Source: Flavobacterium salilacus subsp. salilacus (lineage in GTDB: Bacteria > Bacteroidota > Bacteroidia > Flavobacteriales > Flavobacteriaceae). From it: a stretch of DNA of 64,000 nt. Below the pieces are notes generated by a model that had not been told where the DNA came from, did not search any database, and saw nothing but the letters and a program-made list of their open reading frames with translations. The stretch is from contig NZ_SKBP01000003.1 in NCBI RefSeq assembly GCF_004634195.1, positions 124,001-188,000 on the forward strand, written 5' to 3'. Below are positions 54,640 through 64,000 of this stretch, piece after piece. Made by a program: the position numbers and the translations under genes. The first letter of the stretch is position 1. Each line of letters begins with the position of its first letter.

Positions 54640-57600
54640 TTGCCTACATTTGTTTCAAAATTGCAGAAGCTGCCATTCGACAAATTTAAAACAATTAGCA
54701 GTATCAAAAAATTTAAAAAAATACTTATCCGTACAGTAATAGGAATCCTCCTGTTTTTGTTACTGCTTGCCATAGCACTCTCACTTCCTTTTGTGCAAAC
54801 TAAAATTGCTCATTATGCTACAAACAGGATTAATGAGGAGTTAGGAACGCATATACAGATTGATAAAGTAGCAATATCTTTTTTTGGAAGTGTAAAGCTT
54901 AAAGGAGTATTAATACTGGATCATCATAATGATACGCTAATAGCTGCTGACAGGTTACAAACTAATATTCTTAGCTTTAAACAGCTTACTAAAAACAGCT
55001 TTGAGTTTGGTACGCTTCGAGCCGAAGCACTTAACTTCCACATGAAAACATACAAAGGCGAAACATTGAGCAGCCTTGATGTTTTTGTAAAATTGTTTGA
55101 TAATGGTAAGCCCGGAGATGGTTCTTTTCGATTGAAGGCTGACGAACTTTATGTAAATAACGGAAGGTATCGTTTGACAAATGAAAATAGCGCAACGCCT
55201 AAAGTTTTAGATTTTACTAAGCTGAACGGTGAACTGAGTGATTTTTATATCAAAGGGCCGGAAATTACAGCAGGAATTGAAGCACTATCATTACAGGACC
55301 ACAGGGGGTTATTTGTTGAAAATCTTGAAGGTGACTTCACCTATACGAAATCGAATATTATTCTGGATAAACTTACTTTAAAAACGGCTGAATCATCATT
55401 GGAGGGTGATGTAAAGTTGAGTTACTCCGGCAATGACATGAAAGATTTTGTAAACAAAGTTAATTTTGATTTTAATATAGCTAAGGCAACTATAGCCTCT
55501 AATGAGATTAATTATTTTTATGACGAGTTTAGCGAAGACCAAAAATTCTACCTTTCTACAAGCCTGAAAGGACCTCTTAATGATTTTGTTTTAAACAACC
55601 TGAAACTGTTTGATGATGGGCAAAACGAAATAATAGGTAAAATAAACTTTAAAAACCTACTTAATAAGGAAGCAGGTTTTTATATGAATGGTAATTTTGA
55701 CCGTATTACATCAACCTACGGCAGTTTAACCTATATAATGCCGAGAGTACTGGGCGAAAGCCTCCCCCAACAGTTAGATAAACTGGGTACGGTAAACCTT
55801 TCCGGGCATGTTATTCTTACTAATCAAGACCTTGATACCAACTTATATGTTATATCTGAAATAGGCGAAGTAGATACTAATTTATCGATTAAAAACTTTA
55901 ATAATCCTAATATTGCCGCTTACGATGGAGTTATTGATTTAAGAGGATTTAATATAGGCGTTTTAACAGGCAGCTCGGCAATTGGCAGTGCTACGGCGCA
56001 CCTTGTTGCAAATGGAGTAGGCTTTAACAAAGAGTCGCTTAATACTACCTTGAAAGGGGATATAAAAAGGCTGTGGCTCAATGAATATAATTATACCAAT
56101 ATTGATGTTGACGGCACAATGAAATGGCCTTATTTTAAAGGTGTTATAAATAGTAACGACCCTAATTTATTACTTTCTTTTGACGGTTTGGTCGATATGA
56201 GTAATAATACCAATAAGGTTGATTTTCATGCCCAAGTAGATTATGCCGATCTTGTAGCGCTACATATAATTAAAAACGACTCGCTATCTATTTTTAAAGG
56301 CGACCTGATGCTTACAGCTACGGGCAAAACGATTAATGACGTGGCAGGTACATTACAAATGTCTCGACTATCGTACCAAAACAGTCGTGACAGCTATTAT
56401 TTTGAAGACTTTTTTATAGAATCGTCATTTGATGAAGATAATGTGAGAACAATTGCATTTAACTCAACTGATATAATAGAAGGACGCGTTTTGGGTAAAT
56501 TTGATATTAACGAACTGCCCAAACTGGTAGAAAACGCTATGGGGAGCCTTTATACTAACTATTCACCCCATAAACTAAAAAGCGGGCAGTTTATCAACTT
56601 TAATTTTGTTATATACAATAAAATTGTAGATATAGTATTGCCCGACGTAGCAGTGGGGCAAAATACAGTTGTAAGAGGGAGAATTAATGCAGATAAGGGC
56701 GATTTTGTACTGAATTTTGATTCCCCGAATATAACTGTAAAAGATAATGAGTTTAGCAACATAGCTGTAGATATAAACAATAAAAATCCATTATATAATA
56801 CCTACATAAGTATTGATAGCCTACGGACTAAAGGATATAAAATATCTGACTTTAACCTTATTAATGTAACTCAGAATGATACATTATTTTTACGTTCCGA
56901 ATTTAAAGGAGGCAGTAAAGATGAAGATTATTTTAAACTGAACCTGTATCATACTATTGATAAAGAAAACAAATCCGTAGTAGGATTTAAAAAATCAGAA
57001 ATAAATTTTAAAGATTACTTATGGTACATCAATGAAGGAGAATCGAATGATAATAAAGTGGTATTTAATAAAAAGCTTACCGATTTTACCATTGATAAAA
57101 TAAGCATGTCACACAAAGACCAAAAGGTAGAACTCGTTGGTGTAATACGCGACTCTACCTATAAGGATTTAAAATTATCGTTTAATGATGTGGCACTCGA
57201 CAAAATAACACCTTCTCTTGACAGTCTGGAATTTGGAGGCAGGATTAATGGCGATATAACCCTCAAACAACAACGTGATGAATATCAGCCGCAATCGATG
57301 CTTACCATAAGCAACCTGAGGATGAATGATTATGAATTGGGCGACCTTGACTTACAGATATATGGAGACCGCAGGCTGAAGCGTTTCAACCTTAGCTCTA
57401 CCATATTTAAAAACGATGAAGAAAGGTTATACACATCCGGTACTATAGATATAGTTGATAACCAGACACAGTTATCACTCGATGCCGATTTTAGTGAATT
57501 TGATATCAGTTTTCTCGAGGTGTTCCTCAAGTCCGTTTTTCCCGATATCAGAGGTACAGCTACGGGGCGTGCCGCCATTGTAGGGAATATAAAAAAACCG

Positions 57601-59190
57601 GAGATAGATGCTATTTTTTACCTTCGTAATGCGGGGTTAAAGGTAGGCTACCTCAACACGGATTATAATTTTGAAGAAAATTCAATAATTGACCTTACCG
57701 AAAATGCTTTAGTATTCAGAAGACCTAAGCTTACTGATACTGAGCACGGAACTTCAGGATATCTTGAAGGTAAAGTAACACACGATATGTTTAAAAACTG
57801 GGCTCTTGACCTCAATATACAATCAGATAATCTTTTGGTTCTCAATACACCGGATTCTGATGATGCCCTTTTTTACGGTACGGCTTTTATAAAAGGCAAT
57901 GCCAGCATAAGTGGTCCTACTTCTGCATTGCTCATAAAGGCAAATGCAGAGTCCGAGCCCGGAACAGATATAAAAATACCCATAAACAATACCGGAGCGG
58001 CAGGTAGTACACCATATATCCATTTTCTCAGTCCTAAAGAGAAAGAGGAAAATGGAACCGATGTAAGATTAGTAAATACAAGTAATTATAAAGGACTGGA
58101 AATGCAGTTCGATTTAGACATAGATGATGATGCTAAAATCGAGATAATTATAGATAAAAATACAGGGCATGGTCTTACAGCCATAGGTAACGGTAATATG
58201 CTGTTAGAAATCAATACACTTGGTAAGTTTAATATGTGGGGCGACTTTTCATTAACCGAAGGGGTATATAATTTTAAATACGGAGGAATTATTAATAAGA
58301 AACTTAAAGCAAAGCAAGGAGGTTATATTAACTGGGATGGCGATCCTACTGACGCAAACCTAAATCTGGAGGCTGTATATGAACTTCAGGCTAACCCCTC
58401 GGTACTGTTAGATAATGCATCCTATAGCGGTAATATCCCGGTAGAGGTGGTTATACAGCTTAATGGTAGCCTTATGCAGCCTGAGCATGAGTTCCAAATT
58501 AATTTCCCCCGTGCCAATTCAGTACTCAAATCAGACTTGGAATACCGCCTCAGTGATGCCGATACACGCCAAAACCAGGCACTTTCACTCTTATACCAAC
58601 GCTCGTTTTTAAGTCCTACCAGCGCTAATACAATGGCATATGCACCATTCCTGGAAACAGCGAGCGGTCTTGTAAACGGTTTGTTCTCTGATGATGAAAG
58701 TAAATTGAACGTAGGTGTAAACTATGTGCAAGGATCGCAAAACCCTTATATGGAAACCAGTTCTCAGTTTGGTTTAACCCTATCCTCTCAAATAAATGAC
58801 AGGATAACTATAAACGGTCAGGTAGGTGTGCCCGTTGGGGGTGTTAATCAGTCGAGCGTGGTGGGCAATGTAGAAGCTCAGTTTCGATTGAATAAAGAAA
58901 ACTCATTAAAAGCAAGAGCATTCAACAGAGAGAATAATGTTAATTTTTTAGGAGAGGGCATTGGCTATACGCAGGGTGTAGGACTTACTTATGAAGTTGA
59001 TTTTAACACGTTGGGTGAATTATGGCAAAAAATATCGAATAAGAAACAGGTAAAAGAGGAAAATAACAATGACGGAAATGAAATACCTGATTCTGAACTT
59101 TCGCCGGAGTTTCTGGAATTTGCAGAAAGAAGAAATAAGAAAAAAACAAATACCGAAGAAGCACCCGAACCGATACCGGAAACTGATTAA
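54640..59190 (+). CDS. TamB-like translocation/assembly protein (AsmA/DUF490 family)
   Basis: A giant inner-membrane-anchored periplasmic protein, up to 1,516 aa. A single N-terminal helix (about 28-48, LIRTVIGILLFLLLLAIAL) is followed by long repetitive beta-strand segments typical of bridge-like lipid-transport proteins, with the TamB domain at the C-terminus (about 1100-1460; WGDFSLTEGVYNFKYGG, AVYELQANPSVLLD, LYQRSFLSPTSANTM). Such proteins carry phospholipids to, or help assemble, the outer membrane. The tail is acidic and Lys-rich. There is no ATG before the membrane helix: the start must be TTG (54640 or 54661) or another non-ATG codon. It is divergent from tsaD. Confidence 0.85.
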   Translation: MPTFVSKLQKLPFDKFKTISSIKKFKKILIRTVIGILLFLLLLAIALSLPFVQTKIAHYATNRINEELGTHIQIDKVAISFFGSVKLKGVLILDHHNDTLIAADRLQTNILSFKQLTKNSFEFGTLRAEALNFHMKTYKGETLSSLDVFVKLFDNGKPGDGSFRLKADELYVNNGRYRLTNENSATPKVLDFTKLNGELSDFYIKGPEITAGIEALSLQDHRGLFVENLEGDFTYTKSNIILDKLTLKTAESSLEGDVKLSYSGNDMKDFVNKVNFDFNIAKATIASNEINYFYDEFSEDQKFYLSTSLKGPLNDFVLNNLKLFDDGQNEIIGKINFKNLLNKEAGFYMNGNFDRITSTYGSLTYIMPRVLGESLPQQLDKLGTVNLSGHVILTNQDLDTNLYVISEIGEVDTNLSIKNFNNPNIAAYDGVIDLRGFNIGVLTGSSAIGSATAHLVANGVGFNKESLNTTLKGDIKRLWLNEYNYTNIDVDGTMKWPYFKGVINSNDPNLLLSFDGLVDMSNNTNKVDFHAQVDYADLVALHIIKNDSLSIFKGDLMLTATGKTINDVAGTLQMSRLSYQNSRDSYYFEDFFIESSFDEDNVRTIAFNSTDIIEGRVLGKFDINELPKLVENAMGSLYTNYSPHKLKSGQFINFNFVIYNKIVDIVLPDVAVGQNTVVRGRINADKGDFVLNFDSPNITVKDNEFSNIAVDINNKNPLYNTYISIDSLRTKGYKISDFNLINVTQNDTLFLRSEFKGGSKDEDYFKLNLYHTIDKENKSVVGFKKSEINFKDYLWYINEGESNDNKVVFNKKLTDFTIDKISMSHKDQKVELVGVIRDSTYKDLKLSFNDVALDKITPSLDSLEFGGRINGDITLKQQRDEYQPQSMLTISNLRMNDYELGDLDLQIYGDRRLKRFNLSSTIFKNDEERLYTSGTIDIVDNQTQLSLDADFSEFDISFLEVFLKSVFPDIRGTATGRAAIVGNIKKPEIDAIFYLRNAGLKVGYLNTDYNFEENSIIDLTENALVFRRPKLTDTEHGTSGYLEGKVTHDMFKNWALDLNIQSDNLLVLNTPDSDDALFYGTAFIKGNASISGPTSALLIKANAESEPGTDIKIPINNTGAAGSTPYIHFLSPKEKEENGTDVRLVNTSNYKGLEMQFDLDIDDDAKIEIIIDKNTGHGLTAIGNGNMLLEINTLGKFNMWGDFSLTEGVYNFKYGGIINKKLKAKQGGYINWDGDPTDANLNLEAVYELQANPSVLLDNASYSGNIPVEVVIQLNGSLMQPEHEFQINFPRANSVLKSDLEYRLSDADTRQNQALSLLYQRSFLSPTSANTMAYAPFLETASGLVNGLFSDDESKLNVGVNYVQGSQNPYMETSSQFGLTLSSQINDRITINGQVGVPVGGVNQSSVVGNVEAQFRLNKENSLKARAFNRENNVNFLGEGIGYTQGVGLTYEVDFNTLGELWQKISNKKQVKEENNNDGNEIPDSELSPEFLEFAERRNKKKTNTEEAPEPIPETD
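54645..54652 (+). promoter_or_regulatory. Candidate -7 box overlapping the tamB-like 5' end
   Basis: TACATTTG fits TAnnTTTG and would start a transcript near 54659, downstream of the first possible TTG codon at 54640. If used, translation must begin at TTG 54661 or later. The -33 box is not clear. Confidence 0.4.
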
Positions 59191-59223
59191 TCGATAATTT
59201 ATAAAGGATTAAATTTCATATAT

Positions 59224-59266
59224 CAAAAAAAAGAGCGGGTTTTTATAAAAACCCGCTCTTTTTTTA
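59224..59266 (+). terminator. Terminator of the tamB-like gene
   Basis: A perfect stem AAGAGCGGGTTTTT / AAAAACCCGCTCTT with seven or more T residues after it, about 35 bases after the stop. Confidence 0.9.
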
Positions 59267-59396
59267 TGCAAACGGCGAAACGAATAAAAAAACTTATTAA
59301 CGAAAACGTTTGAAATGTTAGAGAATTATTAATAGATTGTATTTATAAATTAATTTATCATATTAAATTATTAATTTTACAATTAAATATTAAAAA

Positions 59397-60383
59397 ATGT
59401 CTGCGAATATCAAAAAAATAGGTGTGCTAACTTCAGGGGGAGATTCCCCCGGAATGAATGCCGCCATCAGAGCCGTAGTGCGTGCCTGTGCTTATCATAA
59501 TATAGAGTGTGCCGGAATTTACAGAGGCTATCAGGGCATGATAGAAGGCGACTTTAAAGAAATGAATGCCCGAAGCGTTAATAATATAATTAACAAAGGA
59601 GGTACAATATTAAAATCGGCTCGCTCTAAAGACTTCATGACGAAGGAAGGCAGAGAAAAAGCTCACGAAAACTTAGTAAGCAATAACATAGATGCTATCG
59701 TGGTAATAGGCGGTAACGGCAGCTTTACCGGAGGACTTATTTTTAATGAAGAATATGGCTTTCCTGTAATAGGCATACCCGGCACAATAGATAATGATAT
59801 ATATGGCACCAGCTTTACACTGGGCTATGATACTGCACTTAATACTGTAGTAGAAGTAATAGATAAAATAAGAGATACGGCAAGCTCGCATAACAGGCTG
59901 TTTTTTGTAGAGGTTATGGGGCGCGATGCCGGACATATAGCACTCAATGCAGGTATAGGCGCAGGAGCAGAAGAAATACTGATTCCGGAAGAAGATATGG
60001 GGCTTGACAGGTTATTAGAATCTTTAAGAAAAAGCAAAGCCTCAGGCAAATCGTCAAGTATAGTAGTTATTGCCGAAGGCGATAAAATAGGTAAAAACGT
60101 TTTTGAACTTAAAGACTACGTAGAAGAAAATATGCCCGAGTATGATGTGCGTGTATCAATATTGGGGCACATGCAACGTGGCGGAACACCGTCATGTTTT
60201 GACAGGGTGCTGGCAAGCAGGCTTGGTGTTAAAGCTGTAGAAACATTACTCGAAGGAAAATCGAACTATATGGTAGGGCTGTTAAAAGACGAAATAGTAC
60301 TCACACCTTTAGAAAATGCCGTAAAAGGAAAATCACAAATTGATAAGGAACTTATTAAAGTTTCAGACATCGTATCTATATAA
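59397..60383 (+). CDS. pfkA: ATP-dependent 6-phosphofructokinase
   Basis: A 328-aa allosteric enzyme that phosphorylates fructose 6-phosphate, the committed step of glycolysis. Motifs are GVLTSGGDSPGMNAAIRA with the ATP-binding Gly-Gly-Asp, GGNGSFTG, the catalytic PGTIDNDI with the base Asp, VEVMGRDAGHIAL and LGHMQRGGTPSCFDR. The Gly at the GGDSPG site favours ATP over pyrophosphate. gap follows after 29 bases, so they form a glycolytic transcript. Confidence 0.97.
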   Translation: MSANIKKIGVLTSGGDSPGMNAAIRAVVRACAYHNIECAGIYRGYQGMIEGDFKEMNARSVNNIINKGGTILKSARSKDFMTKEGREKAHENLVSNNIDAIVVIGGNGSFTGGLIFNEEYGFPVIGIPGTIDNDIYGTSFTLGYDTALNTVVEVIDKIRDTASSHNRLFFVEVMGRDAGHIALNAGIGAGAEEILIPEEDMGLDRLLESLRKSKASGKSSSIVVIAEGDKIGKNVFELKDYVEENMPEYDVRVSILGHMQRGGTPSCFDRVLASRLGVKAVETLLEGKSNYMVGLLKDEIVLTPLENAVKGKSQIDKELIKVSDIVSI

Positions 60384-60403
60384 ATAACAACAATAAAAAC
60401 TAA

Positions 60404-61414
<1,011 letters not shown>

Positions 61415-61426
61415 TAAATTATACTA

Positions 61427-61470
61427 TATCCCGTCTTTTTTCATACAGAAAAGGCGGGATTTTTATTTTT
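61427..61470 (+). terminator. Terminator of the pfkA-gap transcript
   Basis: Imperfect stem ATCCCGTCTTTT / AAAAGGCGGGAT with a T-rich tail (TTTTATTTTTT), about 15 bases after the gap stop. Confidence 0.75.
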
Positions 61471-61564
61471 TATATACTACTTTACTTAACCCAAAATTAA
61501 CCCCAATAAATACTAATCTTAATATACCGAACAAAACTTAACTAAAAACTAACTCTATTTAATT

Positions 61565-62413
61565 ATGAAATTATTAGTTGACAGTGGTGCTACAAAGGCT
61601 GACTGGATTGCGCTGGACGAAAACGGCGACAGGCTTTTTACTACCCAAACACTGGGTTTGAGCCCCGAAGTTATAGACAGAGAAGAGGCTTTGGAACGCC
61701 TTGAAGCACGCTTTGATATCTATAATAACCGTAACGAAGTATCCAGCTTGTTTTTTTACGGAGCCGGATGTGGTACAGACCGCATGAAAAATTTTATGAA
61801 AGATGTTTTTGAAGAATTTTTCCCAAATGCAGAAGTTTCGGTAAAAGAAGATACCTATGCGGCAGCCTATGCCACTAACCCTACTAACGAAAAAGCAATA
61901 ATATGCATACTGGGTACAGGCTCTAACTGTAGTTATTTTGACGGTGAAGAACTGCACCAAAAAGTACAGTCGTTAGGCTATATTGCTATGGACGATTGTA
62001 GCGGTAACCGTTTTGGCAGAGATCTTATCAGAGCCTATTACTTTAATAAAATGCCACAGGAACTTGCCGCTAAGTTTGAAAAAGAGTACAACCTTGACCC
62101 GGATGTGATAAAGCATAACCTTTATAAAGAGCCAAACCCAAATGCCTATTTAGCTACTTTTGCTAAGTTTTTAATACAGCATAAAGATAATGCCTTTATA
62201 AAAGGGCTTATTACAGATGCTATGCAGGTATTTGTAGATAACTACATCACACAGTATGATAATGCGCACGAAGTACCGGTACACTTTGTAGGTTCAATAG
62301 CATTTTACCTGAAAGCCGAGCTTGCCGAAGTATTAAGTAAAAATAATCTGAAAATAGGTAATGTATTGCGACGCCCTATAGACGGATTGATTGAATATCA
62401 CGAGTTAAACTAA
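61565..62413 (+). CDS. BadF/BadG-type ATPase, probable N-acetylglucosamine kinase
   Basis: A 282-aa ASKHA-fold sugar kinase. The phosphate loop MKLLVDSGATKADWIALDENG, FFYGAGCGTD, the second phosphate site ICILGTGSNCSYFDG and the adenosine loop HFVGSIAFYLKAEL are typical of the BadF/BadG/BcrA/BcrD family, whose kinases act on N-acetylglucosamine or related amino sugars. The substrate is inferred. Its stop TAA overlaps the ATG of mgsA (TAATG), a sign of coupled translation. Confidence 0.85.
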   Translation: MKLLVDSGATKADWIALDENGDRLFTTQTLGLSPEVIDREEALERLEARFDIYNNRNEVSSLFFYGAGCGTDRMKNFMKDVFEEFFPNAEVSVKEDTYAAAYATNPTNEKAIICILGTGSNCSYFDGEELHQKVQSLGYIAMDDCSGNRFGRDLIRAYYFNKMPQELAAKFEKEYNLDPDVIKHNLYKEPNPNAYLATFAKFLIQHKDNAFIKGLITDAMQVFVDNYITQYDNAHEVPVHFVGSIAFYLKAELAEVLSKNNLKIGNVLRRPIDGLIEYHELN

Positions 62414-62796
62414 TGCCGGATATGGAAATTGCCATTATAGCCCATGACGGTATGAAAGCCGAAATGGTACAGTTTTTAAACAAAAACAGGGATATTCTTG
62501 CTAAAGAGAATATCCGGCTTGTTGCAACGGGTACTACGGGAGGAAAAGCCGAAAAAGCAGGTTTTACGGTTACTAAAATGCTTTCGGGACCGCTGGGTGG
62601 CGATGCGCAAATTGCAGCCCGCGTTGCCGAAGGGAAAACCAATATGGTGTTCTTTTTTAAAGACCCTTTGGCAAACCATCCGCATGAGGCAGATATTAAT
62701 ATGCTGATACGAGTATGCGATGTGCACAATGTACCTTTGGCAACCAACTCTGCTACCGCAGAATTATTGCTTCAGGCTATAGCGCAGCAATCATAG
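62413..62796 (+). CDS. mgsA: Methylglyoxal synthase
   Basis: A 127-aa enzyme that turns dihydroxyacetone phosphate into methylglyoxal and phosphate, a bypass of lower glycolysis used when sugar phosphates accumulate. Motifs are IAIIAHDGMKAEMVQFL, GTTGGKAEK, the catalytic Asp in SGPLGGDAQIAA, FFKDPLANHPHEADI with the active-site His, and NVPLATNSATAELLL. It overlaps the kinase gene upstream by one base and the convergent ridA by 20 bases. It joins pfkA and gap in a sugar-metabolism block. Confidence 0.95.
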   Translation: MPDMEIAIIAHDGMKAEMVQFLNKNRDILAKENIRLVATGTTGGKAEKAGFTVTKMLSGPLGGDAQIAARVAEGKTNMVFFFKDPLANHPHEADINMLIRVCDVHNVPLATNSATAELLLQAIAQQS

Positions 62797-63157
62797 AAAT
62801 TTCGACATTTACATTTTTTGGCAAACATGCCACTTGAACCGTTTCTCTTGCAGGAGCGGTTTCTTCGTTAAAATAAGCGCCATATACACCGTTTATCTTT
62901 GCAAAATCGTTCATGTCGCTTATAAAGATGGTGGTTTTTATAACATTGTCAAAACCCATTCCGGCAGCTTCCAATACCGCTTTCATGTTTTCCATAACCT
63001 GTTTGGTTTCGGTTTCAATATCACTTGTAATCAGTTCGCCCGTTTCAGGATGCAATGCAATTTGTCCTGACGTATATAACATATTGCCTGTAAGTACAGC
63101 TTGATTATAAGGTCCTATAGGAGCAGGAGCTTTATCAGTAAAAATAATTTTTTTCAT
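62777..63157 (-). CDS. ridA: RidA/YjgF-family enamine/imine deaminase
   Basis: A 126-aa trimeric enzyme that hydrolyses reactive 2-aminoacrylate and related enamines from PLP enzymes. Motifs are APAPIGPYNQAVLTG, MLYTSGQIALHPETGEL, NMKAVLEAAGMGFDNVIKTTIF and the active-site Arg in APARETVQVACLP. It lies 20 bases after the lptD stop on the same strand and overlaps the end of mgsA from the opposite side. Confidence 0.95.
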   Translation of the reverse strand: MKKIIFTDKAPAPIGPYNQAVLTGNMLYTSGQIALHPETGELITSDIETETKQVMENMKAVLEAAGMGFDNVIKTTIFISDMNDFAKINGVYGAYFNEETAPARETVQVACLPKNVNVEISMIAAL

Positions 63158-63177
63158 GTCTTTGTTAATATGCTAAG

Positions 63178-64000
63178 TTAGTTTCCTAATACTCTGTCCG
63201 GTACTTGGCGCTTATCATACTTAATATCGCTAAGTACAGATGATTTAATCCCTATAAAAAAGCCCCAATAGGTATTATCGCCAAACGGAACCCAGTTAAA
63301 ATCCATGCGCCAGCTAAGCAAGTCCCGCTCAAAGCGTAACTGGGTAAAAGTAACCCCTTTTTGCACAAAGTCATAACCTGACGAAAAGCCCATTTTCCAG
63401 CGGGGGGTTAAATCCACATTACCCGATACCATTATAGAGTTACCCGTTATTTCGCTTTGCCTGTTATTGTTAGAATAGGTTAGGGAGTAAGCAAGGCGTA
63501 AATCCCAAGGCAGCTTGGCATTAAAAAATGTACCACCCGATTTATCGCTTTTCTCAGTATCCTCGTCTTCCTCATCAAACATACTTTTACGCCTGTCACT
63601 CAGGTCGGTAGCAGTACCAAACAGGTCGTCTTCACGCCCGCCGTTTCGTGCCGTTTGGTCGTCGCTTTTACCTCCGCCTGATTCACCGTCTTTACTTGAA
63701 AAAGAATAATTTACCGTTACATTGGCACTGGTCATCCTAAAAAGGCTTCCGCCATTGTCTATATTATACGTATCTATTCTTTGTCCGGCATTATCAATAG
63801 CATATGGGTCTAAAGTAGTACCAAAGTTAATATTCATTTTTTGTTTAAACAGGTTAGTACCTGCTGTAACCCTTAGTGGCGACCATGCCAGTGAATCGGC
63901 AGCCATATTATAGCTGGTAGAAAAATTAAGGTTGTTAAGCAACATTATTTTTTTAGCTTCTTCATCAGGATCTTCATCATTTCTTACTTTGGCTTCAAAA
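63178..64000 (-). CDS. C-terminal part of LptD-like LPS assembly protein (partial)
   Basis: The frame is open to the right edge, so only the last 273 residues are visible. The pattern matches the outer-membrane barrel of LptD, which inserts lipopolysaccharide: NLNFSTSYNMAADSLAWSPLRVT, KMNINFGTTLDPYAIDN, NVTVNYSFSSK, LRLAYSLTYSNNNRQSEITG, WKMGFSSGYDFVQKG, RFERDLLSWRMDFNWVPFG and the end WGFFIGIKSSVLSDIKYDKR. A disordered acidic insertion (GESGGGKSDDQTARNGGRED) lies between strands. ridA follows 20 bases on. The internal ATG at 63945 is not the start. Confidence 0.85.
   Translation of the reverse strand, partial: FEAKVRNDEDPDEEAKKIMLLNNLNFSTSYNMAADSLAWSPLRVTAGTNLFKQKMNINFGTTLDPYAIDNAGQRIDTYNIDNGGSLFRMTSANVTVNYSFSSKDGESGGGKSDDQTARNGGREDDLFGTATDLSDRRKSMFDEEDEDTEKSDKSGGTFFNAKLPWDLRLAYSLTYSNNNRQSEITGNSIMVSGNVDLTPRWKMGFSSGYDFVQKGVTFTQLRFERDLLSWRMDFNWVPFGDNTYWGFFIGIKSSVLSDIKYDKRQVPDRVLGN

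Overview
The window looks like core chromosome of a member of Bacteroidota, most likely a Flavobacteriaceae close to Flavobacterium. Evidence read directly: AT-rich DNA; several promoters of the TTTG-N(19-23)-TAnnTTTG type instead of sigma70 boxes; many secretory signal peptides ending in NAQ or KAQ; a protein resembling the membrane hairpin of the gliding-motor protein GldL; and family variants typical of the phylum (RimB-RimK fusion, TamB-like giant, LptD-RidA pair, PiT with a PhoU-like partner).

Layout. 1-9.5 kb: the 3' end of a menE-like ligase meets a secreted M1 aminopeptidase. Then come an acyl-CoA carboxylase beta subunit, a divergent PiT-like membrane protein facing a PhoU-like/PiT phosphate uptake pair, a GAF histidine kinase and prfB with its programmed frameshift. 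9.5-14.4 kb: threonine aldolase, a REP-like repeat, EbfC, a lipoprotein prolyl oligopeptidase and a PLP cysteine/cystathionine synthase. 14.4-17 kb is the most accessory-looking stretch: a GIN-domain protein, the remnant of a repeat protein cut by a neighbouring gene and its terminator, an unrecognised Cys-rich lipoprotein, and 468 bp of AT-rich DNA. 17-30 kb: yebC, a prc-like S41 protease with gcvT, NAD(P)HX repair, histidine ammonia-lyase, a MITE-like element, a five-gene operon from RimB-RimK to a GNAT enzyme, and clpC. 30-43.6 kb: gyrA with a TPR protein, pheT, a secreted M14 peptidase, a kinase/response-regulator pair and dnaK. 43.6-48.9 kb: a PD-(D/E)XK nuclease gene between two near-identical terminators, a GH5 lipoprotein, an NlpC/P60 protein, DUF2200, thiolase and three tRNAs (Ser, Pro, Arg). 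49-64 kb: a minus-strand run tsaD-rsmE-DUF4159-AI-2E exporter-THUMP-like methyltransferase-hypothetical, divergent from a 1,500-residue TamB-like protein. After that come pfkA-gap, a BadF-type kinase overlapping methylglyoxal synthase, and ridA with the 3' end of lptD.

How the genes work together. pfkA, gap and mgsA cover committed glycolysis and its methylglyoxal bypass. PhoU-like and PiT handle phosphate entry. TamB-like and LptD serve the outer membrane. clpC, dnaK and the S41 protease serve protein quality control. prfB, pheT, tsaD, rsmE and three tRNAs serve translation.

I see no CRISPR array, prophage, intact insertion sequence, replication origin or clearly new multigene system. The best leads are the nuclease gene between duplicated terminators, the PiT-like paralogue, the gene disruption near 15.8 kb, the MITE-like element that supplies a stop codon, and the 65-residue GldL-like protein.
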